NCBI GenBank assembly: GCA_002794775.1
Contig: NBAY01000016.1
Location: 372,001-436,000, forward strand
Origin: Porodaedalea pini
Taxonomy: Eukaryota > Basidiomycota > Agaricomycetes > Hymenochaetales > Hymenochaetaceae
Length of the DNA stretch: 64,000 bases
Direction of reading: 5' to 3'
Shown: in pieces, positions 14,297 to 24,713 of the stretch
Layout: every line of letters starts with the position of its first letter
Numbering within the stretch: position 1 is the first letter of the stretch
Translations under genes and position numbers: made by a program
The notes under the pieces: model-generated
What the model was told of the DNA's origin: nothing
The model's input: the letters and a program-made list of their open reading frames with translations, nothing else
Databases searched by the model: none

Positions 14297-16974
14297 ATGT
14301 CAAGAAGGAAGCAAAAGACACAGCATGTTACTACCGAAGAAGTCGCTCCTCCCAAGCGCGACTTGATCTCGACTTTGCCCTGGGAGCTGATTGCAGAAAT
14401 CCTGGGCATGACTTCGCCGAAGGAGGTCTTAGCGTTGGCGAGATGCAGTCGCCATTTTTGCAACAGTCTCGTGACGATTCCACGGTCGAAACGCATCTGG
14501 GAGGACGCAAGGAAGTCATGCAACCCTGCTCTTCCTGATCCGACTCCCAATTTCACCGAGCCTGCGTACGCAGCCTATGTCTTTGATGGTGGTGCATGCG
14601 AGGTGCGATTGGCACTTCTCTTAATATGCTTATCGCTAATGGAGGCCTGTGTGCAGCAATGCGGCAAATTCACAGATAACTTTTACACCTCATTCTCTCT
14701 GCGTCTCCGACTTTGTAGTAACGTAAGTCAGTGCCGCCCTGGGTTTAGTCGCCATCTGAGGATCAATTCTAGATTGAGTGCTTCCCGAACTGGAAGAAGT
14801 AGGTCTCTATGAGACTGTCCTGCGTTCATTTGTACTCAAACTCAGCGGTGTCTTAGGGAAAATGCGTTCTATCCCGACACAACCGACGAAAATATTGCGA
14901 TAAAGCGCTGGCTCCTATGCTCTGAAGGTGGATGTACGTGCGTCTATTTATACTTGCTTCTGGTATAATCAATTGGTTTGTTATAGGGAACCCACAGCAT
15001 AATCAGATTTTCTACGTCTTCCGTAAGATCATCTACTCCTCAACGATACGCCTCTTACAGAGAACGCCAGACGATGGAAAATCGTTTTATCGAAAATCAC
15101 AGTTTATGCAAGCAGTGAGAGACTACAAAAGTTTTCTAGGCACAGGCAAGAGGCGTGAGGATAGACGGACTGGACGACAATTATATCATCTGGTATGCAA
15201 TTCCTCGCAACAAAATATCAATGGCGTATTCAAATTTTCGTCTATTTCAGCTTCATGAAAAGGATGAAAAGAAGAAAGGCGCGATCATGGACGTGCGTGT
15301 AAAGGCTTATTATGATGGCTAATAACTGACCGTATGATTTAGCTGTCACAGGAACTCGTGAAGTGGAAGGTAGAAAGATCAGCTGTAGCTGAAGCCGCCA
15401 AACGAGTAACTGAATCTGTGTAAGTTGCCACTTTCAGCGCTGTCTGGAAACGTTTGGAACTGATTTGCCTTTTCATCACAATCTTCTAGCATATCGAAAA
15501 TAGCAGGACAAGAAGGCTGGAGAGTTAAGGACATTCTGAATGCTCCGACTTGCGCCGCTAAGCTTACGCACTATAACCATGCACTTGAGCCCTTCTCCGA
15601 ACAAGGCATGCTTTCTGATGCGTTCTCGGACACATTTCTTTCCGTGTTAACATCCTTTCAGACTTTAATTTGATTAAAGCAGACGTGGAAGCGGAAATTA
15701 CGAAAGTAATAGAAAAGAGGGCCCGTTCTGAGGAAGAGCAAGCCTATGCGAAGAGACGAGAATTGGTAGCACTGGATTACCAACGCAAGAAATCCGCCAT
15801 CTCTGCCGGACCGAGCCCAGCGATCCTTCCTACTCTTAACGTCTTCCGCGAACAGACGGTCATTAAAGCGATACAGAATAAGCAAGGCTCCAAGCCTGAG
15901 GATGTTTCCAAGAAGCTCAAGGATCAGTCCGTAAAAGAGATGATCGACGATAGTCTGTCGGCTTGGAAAGGCCAGGCAACGAAGGCATTTTTGAAGATTC
16001 TCGGGATTAACAAATACAGTGCGATTAGCACTAAGAAACTGCATCCAGTGGACAGGCTCACGGCGCGCTTTCTTTGCACCAAATGTCTCCAGCATGCCTC
16101 CGACGAGGGGAAGGTCCCTCCTCTCGACTTCAGGGCGGCTTGTGCACATCAATGCCCTCATCTGACGAAGAAACAGAAGAGAAAGGCGAAATGGACTTCC
16201 GACCAGTTCGAACTCGACCATAAGGTATATCAATGCAGTTCATTCTGTCTTGACAGGTCGTTGAAACTGAATAAAATGTGCAGGCAATCAAGGTTACGCG
16301 AGAATTGCTTGCTTTGCTGAATGTTTCCGACGACGATAAGGAATCGTTACAAGCAACGATCATGTCTCTTAACTGGATACTTTGCAAGACTTGCAACGGC
16401 AATATCATCATGAACTTTAAGGCTATGGTGGGTGTATTGTGCAGAGAGGCGAGAACATCATAAAGCCAACGTTGCATTTTCTTTTGTAGCAACGGCATTC
16501 CCATCGCCATGAAGACATGGAAATCGAGCTTCTCTCGACTGCTCAGGCCAAGAAGCTAAAATTTCAACCGATCCATTGGGGTTTGTGTGCTGAGCTCACG
16601 TCAATGGCGAAAAGCGCGCCTCGGAAAGCAGAGCTCAGGAAATACGGATGTCGGCACTGTCTGCAGCATGAGACTCCTGCGCAGGAAGAACCTATTGTCA
16701 AACAAATGGAGACGAATGATCGAAATGCTCCTTTGAGGAAGAAATCAGACAGAGTGGGAAGGCAACCGAAATTGATGTCTTTCAATGGAATGCGCTGCCA
16801 TGTTTTACAAAGGTGGGCATCTTTCAGATTTCATATGCTAAAATCAGATAAGGCTGACGTGTCTCTCAAAGCCATGGTATATCGCATATTGATGATGAGG
16901 ATATTTATCGCGTCGATGATGAAAGCGACACCGGACAAGATCGTATGCCTCGCTTGGTACCGGCGACAGATTGA
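14297..16974 (+). CDS. F-box protein
   Basis: Twelve exons: 14297-14602, 14657-14722, 14773-14798, 14857-14933, 14987-15192, 15251-15292, 15343-15419, 15490-15605, 15662-16224, 16284-16427, 16490-16812, 16872-16974; 682 residues. The N-terminal F-box reads ISTLPWELIAEILGMTSPKE and then LARCSRHFCNSLV, the usual Skp1-binding segment of SCF ubiquitin ligase subunits. After it come CX2C-like pairs (RFLCTKCLQH, LCKTCNG, YGCRHCLQHE) that could bind zinc, and an acidic C-terminus (HIDDEDIYRVDDESD). This layout is common in large F-box families of agaricomycetes. The substrate is unknown. Intron 8 (15606-15661) starts with GC rather than GT; reading through it meets a stop. The first exon could begin upstream, but 14297 is the first good ATG. 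Confidence 0.8.
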
Positions 16975-17072
16975 TACGGTCAATTTATCTTTTTGTATTT
17001 TACTGTCTTGCGTTTGCTTATTGTACTACTTATTTGCATTTTAATTACTATTTCTATGTGTAGACATACAAT

Positions 17073-18301
17073 TTAGATTCCTTGTGCTTCTTCGCAAAAC
17101 GCAACGGTGAAGGCTGTAATACTGCCTGTCTCCACCGTTCTGAGGATGCCTTTGATTTCGCCTTTCTTTACACCTGCAGACCCTGCTGTTGCCATGCTTA
17201 GCGCCTCTGCTAAGCTTGGTACTTCTAAGGGTATTTGGTTGATGGCAGGCAACGTCAGGGTGATATGATGCGTAATTGGAGGCATGAGGTGAGCATTTGA
17301 CAGAATACGAGGCGGATTTTCGAATGGCGCAGGAAACGGGTGTAGATGTTGGTGGTAAAAGGGTGAAGGCGTGACGTTTGCGCCGTCTGTGTCCGCAGAA
17401 GCGGGGGTTTTCGATATTGGAGAGAGGCCCCAATTCGTAAGCACCGTGACTGGGCCATGGTTCAGCCGAATCTCCTGCAGAGCAATGAGTATGCGACTCA
17501 AGGGGCTAACTCCATCTTTCCTGTCAGGAGGAGCATGGCGCTGCTGCTCAAGGTTGTACCTGTCTATCCAGTAGAAGGAGCTGATCGAATCGACGACGAG
17601 TAAAGCTATCTCCTGAGATGACATGCACTCTGTATGATAAGATGGTAGACGCAGAAGTGTGGCTGCCAGAGAACTAGAAGATTTTGGCCGGAATACGTGT
17701 AATCTCTGTAGGGACTCTTTGATGAGATCTTGTACTATAGATGGCTGCATTTCTGCTTGTCCGACTGGGAGCACCCTCTCGAGACGCTTAGAGAGAAGTG
17801 ACTTAAGTCGCTGAACACTCCATCGGCCATCTGTGTCCATGACAACTGCTGCTTTCTCCCAGCCTCCTATCTCCACTTTATGTGGTGAAATATCTGAAGA
17901 AAGGAAGACTCTGTGCGGGAGAATGCACTGCATGGTCAAGTAATAGACGAGCCGAGTTTTTCCGGAAGCTGCTGGACCTTGTATCTCAAGGACATCACCT
18001 CGGTTTAGTGGTGAGGTGAGGGAGGCACGAGTAGTTGTGCTGTCGATAAGGTGGGTATCTAGTCCAGGTAAGCCAGTACGACCTGGAGGAGACGCTGGAA
18101 GAAATATCAATCGTTAGGAACAAAGCTGACCTCTGAGAGTCACGACATACTCTGATACAAGACAGAGTTTAAAAGCTGTCAAAACGTAGGTTGTTACCCC
18201 ATTGTGAGTGCAACATTTAAAAACTAACTTGCCTGGGATGCTGTTTCCGACTGGATTTCGGCTAGCATTTCTGCAACGTTGGGAGTCTTATTTGATAACA
18301 T
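17073..18301 (-). CDS. XRCC2: XRCC2-like RAD51 paralogue
   Basis: Exons in coding order: 18233-18301, 18151-18175, 17073-18094; 371 residues. The Walker A site is GPAASGKT (about residues 71-78), followed by RLVYYLTMQCILP. The Walker B region reads LLVVDSISSFYWIDR. The pairing of these two segments is diagnostic of XRCC2 (human protein: GPEGTGKT, YHLTARCILP and LDSLSAFYWIDR). XRCC2 acts with other RAD51 paralogues in homologous recombination. Intron 1 (18176-18232) begins GCAAGT, a consensus GC-AG donor; the exon frame would otherwise stop two codons later. An in-frame ATG at 18409 would add 36 residues, but the internal ATG at 18301 gives a more usual N-terminus. The gene converges on the F-box gene with a 98-bp gap. 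Confidence 0.85.
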
Positions 18302-18409
18302 AGCGAATACGTGTCTCTGGTTATTTTCGTGTCGGAGGCCGTGGGATGCTACGAGATTTAAGACAAGAGATACACGTATGCCGTTGGCTTGCGCGAGTAA
18401 GTAGTGCAT

Positions 18410-19107
18410 CTAACCTAGCCAACTTGAACTGAAGTCACTATCGGCTTGTGAATTACATAAGACATGGCTTTGAAATCAAACACACACAAACAGAAAATCT
18501 TCGCAGATTGCCGGCTTTTCCAAATTCTAATTCGTAGACTCACGTCACGAAAAAGTCTAAAATCTTGCACGGGCTTACATAGCCGTAGAAGATAGTAAAT
18601 TATGTATATTATGTATATTATGTACAAGAGAATCTAGCGCACTCTCAAAATGATCAGAAATGTACAAGTTGCCGCAAGATCGCCGCAAGTCTGATGCATA
18701 TTGCCAAGTTAGGTCATACTGATCATCACTTACAAGAATGGCCGGCCCTGAAGAAATATAGAAGAGAATACGGCGCAGCTTCAAAATGACATGGGATAAT
18801 CTTACTTGTGGTTCTTGTCGTGTTCTAGAGTTCTTATATAAGGCCTGCAAGTCGTTATACAAGACTGAAAGTCTACTGGTTCATTATCACACCATTTAAA
18901 TAATATAACAATAATGTATTTCTATTGCATCATTTATTGTACAATTGAATTGTTCAAAATCGTAGCCGCGTCAAAATTATAGATAAAAGCAAAAGAAGAA
19001 TAAAGAATCCAGGTTTGACGGTGTCCACAGGCGAAGTGAGGTGCAGGTTATAACTGCGACGAGTCGAGCAGGTCCTCGAACCGGAAGTGCATCGCGTACA
19101 TGTCCAT
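18410..19107. other. AT-rich spacer, no gene seen
   Basis: It contains a short tandem of TATTATGTA at about 18600-18625 and a long AT-rich tract at 18890-18980. No supported frame is present. Confidence 0.5.
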
Positions 19108-20957
19108 TCACTCACCATCCGGCCCCATCCCATCCATCCCACCACCCATCGAGCCCATGGGACTCATCGACCCCATTGAGCCGAAGGCCGTCCACGGCGG
19201 CAGCCCCATGTCCAGTCCGATGTCGATTTCACAGAATACATTCTGACTCTGCGTCTCCTGGTTCTGACCATGCGAGGAATTTGTGGCAGATTCGTCGCCG
19301 TCGCACAGCGTCTGCATCACCCACGCTGGCAAGCCGTAGTCGACCCACTCGCCAGCAACTGGCGGATCTGGTGACTCAGGCAGCCCGTGCGGCAATGCGC
19401 GCTGACCCGGCACTTGAAGCTGTCCACCTGGCGATTGGCCAGTTGGCGAAGAGAATTGACCAGGGAGGAAGAGACGCGAGGACGAGGAGGAAGGAGGTGT
19501 TGGTGCGGAAAGCGGGTCACCTGAGGAGGTTGAAGGCTCACTAGGAATGCTGAGCTGCATGAGCGCGCGAGGGCGAGGCTTAGCGGCGACAGGCACCTGC
19601 TCCTCGTATACCTGAAACATGGAATAACATGCTACGACGAAGGGCAGAAAAACACACCTGCAAGTTGCTGCCAGCAGTCGAGAAATCGGGGACCTGCCCT
19701 GGCATACCGTAGCTCATGGACTGCGGATGCGAGTTCGGGAACTGGAAACCGCTCATTCCACCAAATTCCCCCCCTCTTTCCTGGCTGTGGCCATTCATCT
19801 GCAACCGCTGCTCGTCTTCGTTGCCCTCGTGCGTCGCAGGCGAGCCAACCGCCGAGCTTTTGTTCAAACCAGGCGCCGTCTCAAGCAGCCTCGGGATCTT
19901 GATTGTAGGAGGCGCAGGCGGGCAGAGGTCGGCTGTCATCGTCGGTGGCCGGTGCACCCGGTGCGCTCGTCGAACGGCTTCGAGCGGCGATTCTGCTGGA
20001 GGACAAAGCTAAGTGGTCCGGGAACCAAGCTTTGGGCTGTCTGAGTCGGGATCTGCGCGGAAAGCGAGTGTCCGTGTCCACCGTGTCCACCGTGGTGCGA
20101 GTGCGAGTAGGAATACGTGTTGAGCAGGCCGGATTCGAGAGAGAAGCTCGCAAGAGCGTTGCCCGTGTCGATCGTAAGGCTCACTCCTGATCTAGAACTA
20201 GACGCGTAAGAGAACAAGGGCATCGAGAGGCTCAGTGCGAGCGAGAGTGTCTGACCTTGACCCTGGCCCTGCGATCCTCCAATTCGCTCATGTCGAAGTC
20301 CGCGAGATCCACCATCTCGGCTTCGTGCACGCTACCGCACCCACCATTCGCAGAGCCATACGGACCATAGAGAGACCCGTCGGCGGAGAGCGAGTCGAGC
20401 TCGCTGAAATCTTCCGAATCGACGGTCGATGCAGATGAGAGGGCACTCATGGTGCTGGTGGTGCTGGTAGTGGAGCACAAGGAACTGTTGCGGGCACGCG
20501 CGCTGGAACCGCGCACACAGCTGCTCGACTTGGTACGGTCACCACGCTCCTTCCCATCCTTCTCCTTCTTCACCTTCCCGCCCGCCGTCGACTCTGCTTT
20601 GCCCTTCTTCTCCTTGACAGTGCGTGTGGGCTGATAGACGTACCAAGCGAGACTGTCCCAGTACTTGTGGACTAGAGGCCAGTTAGGGGCTACTCACCAA
20701 TTTGAGTGGCATGAGCTTATCTGACCTCTGTTTCCATCTACATTTTGACTAACATGCTCATTATATCCCAAAGACTGTGTGGACTTACTTTTGATGTGCT
20801 TGACAGATTTGCGACCGAGGGAGAGGCAGGCGATGGTGGTGGGAGAAAGCAAAGTGCAGCGACGCGTCGAGCACGTCTCGACGCGTTTTCTAAGTCCGCA
20901 TTTTCTAAGTCCGCTAAGTGGTGAATCTTGTCTGATGCTCGTGTCCACCATCAGCAT
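19108..20957 (-). CDS. Unknown Ser/Gly-rich nuclear-type protein, exon structure partly unresolved
   Basis: Sure pieces in coding order: exon 20789-20957 (ends RKSVKHIK), exon from 20671 running to about 20260 (starts IHKYWDSLAWYVYQPTR, then Lys-rich and Ser/Thr-rich, then acidic MVDLADFDMSELEDR), an exon ending at 19658 (SNLQ), and the last exon 19108-19611 (VYEEQVPVAAK to GMDGMGPDGE). The introns 20672-20788 and 19612-19657 have good signals. Between about 20260 and 20015 coding-looking sequence (SGVSLTIDTGNALASFS, then His/Gly repeats) lies in a different frame and I could not find convincing splice sites joining it. So the middle may contain unusual introns or a frameshift. The basic and acidic blocks suggest a regulatory nuclear protein, but I do not recognise it. 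It starts only 44 bp from the divergent cyclin gene. Confidence 0.5.
20886..20915 (+). repeat. 15-bp tandem duplication in the first exon of the Ser-rich gene
   Basis: The unit TTTTCTAAGTCCGC(A/T) occurs twice back to back and encodes the repeated peptide GLRKC/GLRKR on the minus strand. It keeps the reading frame. Confidence 0.7.
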
Positions 20958-21001
20958 CCCAACCCTCAAGAATCCACTTATTTAATCAAACAGCTGCATC
21001 C

Positions 21002-22373
21002 GTGTACTCCATCTCTCCTGTTAGTACTGCCTCTACCTTCTCCCAATCCCCGCACCCACTCTCGGCGCTGCAGCAAGCGGCGCCTCAACCGTTGAAACAA
21101 CCTCAAATCCCGAAGACGCACCCAGCAAAAGCAAACTACGTGGCTTCCTTGGTCGGCAAGTCAAGCATTCTAATTGTCGGCAACCTTCCGAGGCGCGCAC
21201 GCAAAGTCAATAGATAAATTGGTTTTGTCCTGTTTCCCTAACTGACGTGCTCAACTCTAGATCAAGCTGTGAAAAGCCTGACCGATATTTGGCACCCCGA
21301 GAACATCCCAGTCGTCTTTTCAACTCAAAAAGATATCACGACGGTGACGAAACAGCCGCCGTCTCTCAACGCCAACCACTAAAACATCAATTGGTTCAAC
21401 TTCCTCGCCCTATTCACCCATCACGCTTTCCTCGCCTCTTCCCCCTGCCCCATCCGACCCACCACACGCTTCAACAACAACGTCAGTCGTTTTCCCATCT
21501 GCCTTTCTCGCCGAGAATTTCGGCAGCAATGCCGCAACCGTCGTGTCCAAGAAGGATCTCGTTCCGATCGAAACATTTGTACAGGTCCTCCACCGTTCAC
21601 GCACAACATGCAGCGTCCTGCAGTCGGCGCTCTGCTACATCAAGGCGGTGCGAGGGAAGGTGCCAGAGCTCGTGGAGCAAGAGAGGCTCGGCACGGGAGT
21701 GAGAAGCGAGCCGGAGTTGGATAAGAGGATCGTGAAGGAAGACGAGGCGTCTGCCTCGTCGAAGGCGAATACCTCTTTGGACACGTCCAACCTCTGCGGC
21801 CTTCCGACGGAATTGATATCAAAGGACCCTTTCGACGCATCGTGTGTGCCGACAGTCCTCCAGATGGGCGCTTCGCTTCCATTAACTCAGTAGATGCAGA
21901 CTCAAAGGCAGTCTAACGACAAGCGTCGCAAGATTCCGGCAAAACAGCTCACGCCGCTGTCACCTCTTCCCTTGCCGCTCCTCTGCCCGCGGCGCATCTT
22001 CCTCGCCGCGCTCATTCTAGCATCAAAAATCTTACAGGATCGATGCTGTTCGAATCGTGCATGGGTAAAGCTCTCCAGTCTCCCACTGCGAGAGGTTGGA
22101 CACTGCGAACGTGCATTCGGCGATGCGTTTGGGTGGCGTCTCTCGGTCGGCAAGAGTTCAACGCTGCCGCAGGAAGAGAACTCGCGCAGTATGCAACACA
22201 CGAAAAGCGATGGTACAATCGCATTTGGATCGTCTCCGGTTTCTGCAATGCGCAACGCGATGCACTTTCCGAGTCCACCTTGTCGGATGCAGGCACAAGT
22301 TCGGAATTTGGCCGTGCGCAGACGAAGGCAGGCATGGCAAATAGAGTACTCAGAAGTGGTCCATGCTGGATAG
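21002..22373 (+). CDS. Pas1/Pho85-type (G1/S) cyclin, reading frame interrupted; possible pseudogene
   Basis: Exon 1 is 21002-21155, ending KANYVASLV; intron 21156-21260 begins GCAAGT (GC-AG) and exon 2 continues QAVKSLTDIWHPENIPVVF, a pairing typical of basidiomycete Pas1-like cyclins. After about 21345 the conserved sequence moves to another frame (SKKDLVPIETFV at 21543, then RSRTTCSVLQSALCYIKAV and KVPELVEQE). That frame meets TAG at 21891-21893 and continues in the same frame with LCPRRIFLAALILASKILQ and SNRAWVKLSSLPLREVG, the cyclin box. A weak intron (donor GTGCCG about 21849, acceptor ATGCAG at 21899) could skip the stop, and a long intron could absorb the frame change. The C-terminus after FGWRLSVGKS is short. 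Either unusual splicing or decay is possible. Cyclins of this class activate Pho85/Cdk5-like kinases. Confidence 0.55.
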
Positions 22374-23598
22374 CCTCACGACTGTTGATCTCGGGCTTGG
22401 GCTCGGGCTCGGTGGTCATGTATAGGCTGATGCAACGACTTTCGCGACTTATGGATTTAGATGCGTAGGATATGGGTGCGGACTACTGGTCTGGGCTACG
22501 CCGAGTTGGACTGTGCGGAGCTTGAGGGCCTTTCTTCGCTTGTTGTCGGGCGCTTGCTCGCGATCGCAGAGGCCTTCGCTCTTGTCGGTACGGCTTCGGC
22601 GCGCCTTCCACCTTGTACTCTCTTCTCTCCTCTTTTCTAAATTTCCTAGCAATACATGTGTCTCTTACACCCTTCCCTCCAACCGTACACCCAAGTATCT
22701 CATTCATCCATCCATTTGTGCGGCGCGACTTGTCCATTCACCATACACGGTCTCCTCTTCCTTTTCTCTCCTCGATTTTGTAATTCGGCTCGTATCTTCC
22801 GTAGATCTCTTTTTTCCTTCTCTTTACTTCATTGACTCGACTCTTGTTACTTCTATTATTCCATGTGCTCGAGCCCTTGCGAAGCATTTTCTCTATATTA
22901 TACTACTGTCTCGTCTCATCATCCGCTTTTCAGCCTTTCGGCTCTCAAGTTTTAGTGCTGGATTGGCGGCCCGAAAGGGGCAAGTGGGTTTGAATTCCCA
23001 CCGTGTGTGCATCTCACCTGAAAACAAAGCAAATCTTGGACAGTGATTGAAGAGCTGATATCTGAAATGAGTGGATGATCAGACAAAAACACTATGATTA
23101 ATGCACTACAGTGTAGACATTAGATTTTGGAAGGACATATGAGTGGCATATAATACAAGAAAAATAAATGTGCATTTCCTGTAAGCATCTATCTGACTTG
23201 TATTTATCTTGTATCCTATGTGAAGGCTAATAAGAATATGATATACTGACTGACATGCTGACACCCAACATATAAACTGGTGAAGAGCCTTCCGGCTCCA
23301 TTGTCAGGCATAATCAGTAGAATAAATACATTACAGCTCAGACATCAGACTTTCAGAGGGCATATAATCAGAATACAAAATGATAAAAGTATAGTATATT
23401 TTTTGTAATTATCTATCTGTCTTGTATATGCCTTGTATTGCACCAAAACTCTTGTAACGAGCTTGTATCCGACTCGAAGACATTTTGGCACATGACAAGC
23501 TGACTAACAGACTTTTATTACCTTACAAGGTATACAAGGCTATACAGGCGACGCGACTTTTTCGTGATGCAGCCTCCTCTGTTCTATCCTTGCTCAAT
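22374..23598. other. Spacer without a supported gene, with diverged direct repeats
   Basis: The first part may be 3' UTR of the cyclin gene. From about 23090 on it is AT-rich and contains two related stretches (see repeat entry). No frame with family resemblance is seen. Confidence 0.45.
23090..23515 (+). repeat. Diverged direct duplication of about 170-190 bp
   Basis: Copy 1 (about 23090-23265) and copy 2 (about 23325-23515) share, in order: TACAG..(T/C)AGACAT(T/C)AGA, GGCATATAAT, a TGTAA..ATCTATCTG block, CTTGTAT repeats, and GACA(T/A)GCTGAC. They are diverged with many mismatches, so borders are approximate. Confidence 0.5.
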
Positions 23599-24422
23599 AT
23601 GGTGAGAGTGTCTGTTTGAAAGAAGGAAAAGTGTCAAGTTAATTTTACGGTCATTATAGCCTAAAGAGCGTCGCAATCGGACGAATACGCACGATCAGTC
23701 TGTGCGCTTGGACAAGCGACGGTTCACTCTTGGAGGAAGAGCAGAACATGTCGAGGTCGGAGCCGACGCAGACGTGCCTGTAAGTAGTCCTAACAAAGTA
23801 GTGATAATGTAAATGCTCAATTACTTGGAAGGCAACGGATCTCATAGAAGCAATGGAGTCCTTTGAGAAGCCTAATCTCAAAAAGAAGGAAAAGCAACAG
23901 TTGAAACATGACGCCTTTCTCCAACGTAAGCCCCTAAACTTGCAAAACAATTCCGGCATTAACTGTCTGTAGGGCTGGAGTCCTCGCACACTCCTTATTC
24001 AAAGTCTCATACTCGACGAATGAGGCGAAAGGCGAAAGAGGAGATAGCGAATGGGCTGCAGGACGTCGCGCTTGCACTTCCCGAAGTCGGGGACGACCTC
24101 GAAGACCAGCCAGAAAACAAGAACATGGAGGCTATGGACACGGACTCTTCTGGAAAGTCCAAACCTGCTCGGAGACAGAAGGCTAACCTAATAGGCGAAG
24201 GGAAAGGCGTTCCTTTGTCTGAAAAGCAGAGAAGACAAGTTTTGTGAGCTTAACTTGCTATCATCCACCTTCACGGAGCGCACATCTGAAGCTTTTGTCT
24301 CTAGAAAGACGGAGAAGATCCGCCAACCTTTGCTCTTGGCTACTCCGGAGTTTGCTAGCAACCCATTCAAAGCACTACGGATTCACGCCCAGAATACCCT
24401 CGTCAAGCATCAGCAGAGCTAA
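23599..24422 (+). CDS. SLX9: SLX9-type ribosome biogenesis protein
   Basis: Exons 23599-23601, 23660-23779, 23832-23925, 23973-24243, 24305-24422; 201 residues. Slx9 is a nucleolar factor for 40S subunit assembly and export, bound to pre-ribosomes. Family features seen: basic N-terminus (PKERRNRTNT), LKKKEKQQLKHDAFLQRLE, SKSHTRRMRRKAKE, IGEGKGVPLSEKQRR, and the C-terminal signature QPLLLATPEFASNPFKALR followed by HAQNTLVKH. The length suits the family. The first coding exon is just the ATG followed at once by a GTGAGA donor; the next exon opens the conserved basic region, and no other ATG precedes it in frame, so this start is favoured. Confidence 0.85.
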
Positions 24423-24713
24423 TTGTACCTCTTTGCCGCATATTTGCCGCTCGCCGCTTGTTTCTATGTTTGCTCTGCCTTTTCTTTCATACTCTCCTCA
24501 TAATATTTTCCTTTATAAGAAGATGTAAGCCTTGGGTAGGGAGCAGTGTCATTATTATTACGCTAGATATAACATAGTTAACAGTAAACGAGTCTGAGGC
24601 AATAGCCTGTAAAACGTTCCGATCCAGAATCCATAAAGCGAAAGCAAGGGTATTACACAACAGCAAATCGCAGAAGTCATAAAAAATCGTCAAGTTCATC
24701 GGCCCGTCTAGGT

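Noticed and set aside
18233..18409. Separate small gene on the minus strand upstream of the RAD51 paralogue
   Set aside because: Phase and a consensus GC donor join it to the next exon, so it is better read as the XRCC2 first exon.
22984..23001. tRNA-like T-arm (GTGGGTTTGAATTCCCAC) with a nearby hairpin
   Set aside because: The invariant C56 is T, and no matching acceptor stem or anticodon arm is found upstream. Best read as chance or a tRNA-derived remnant at most.
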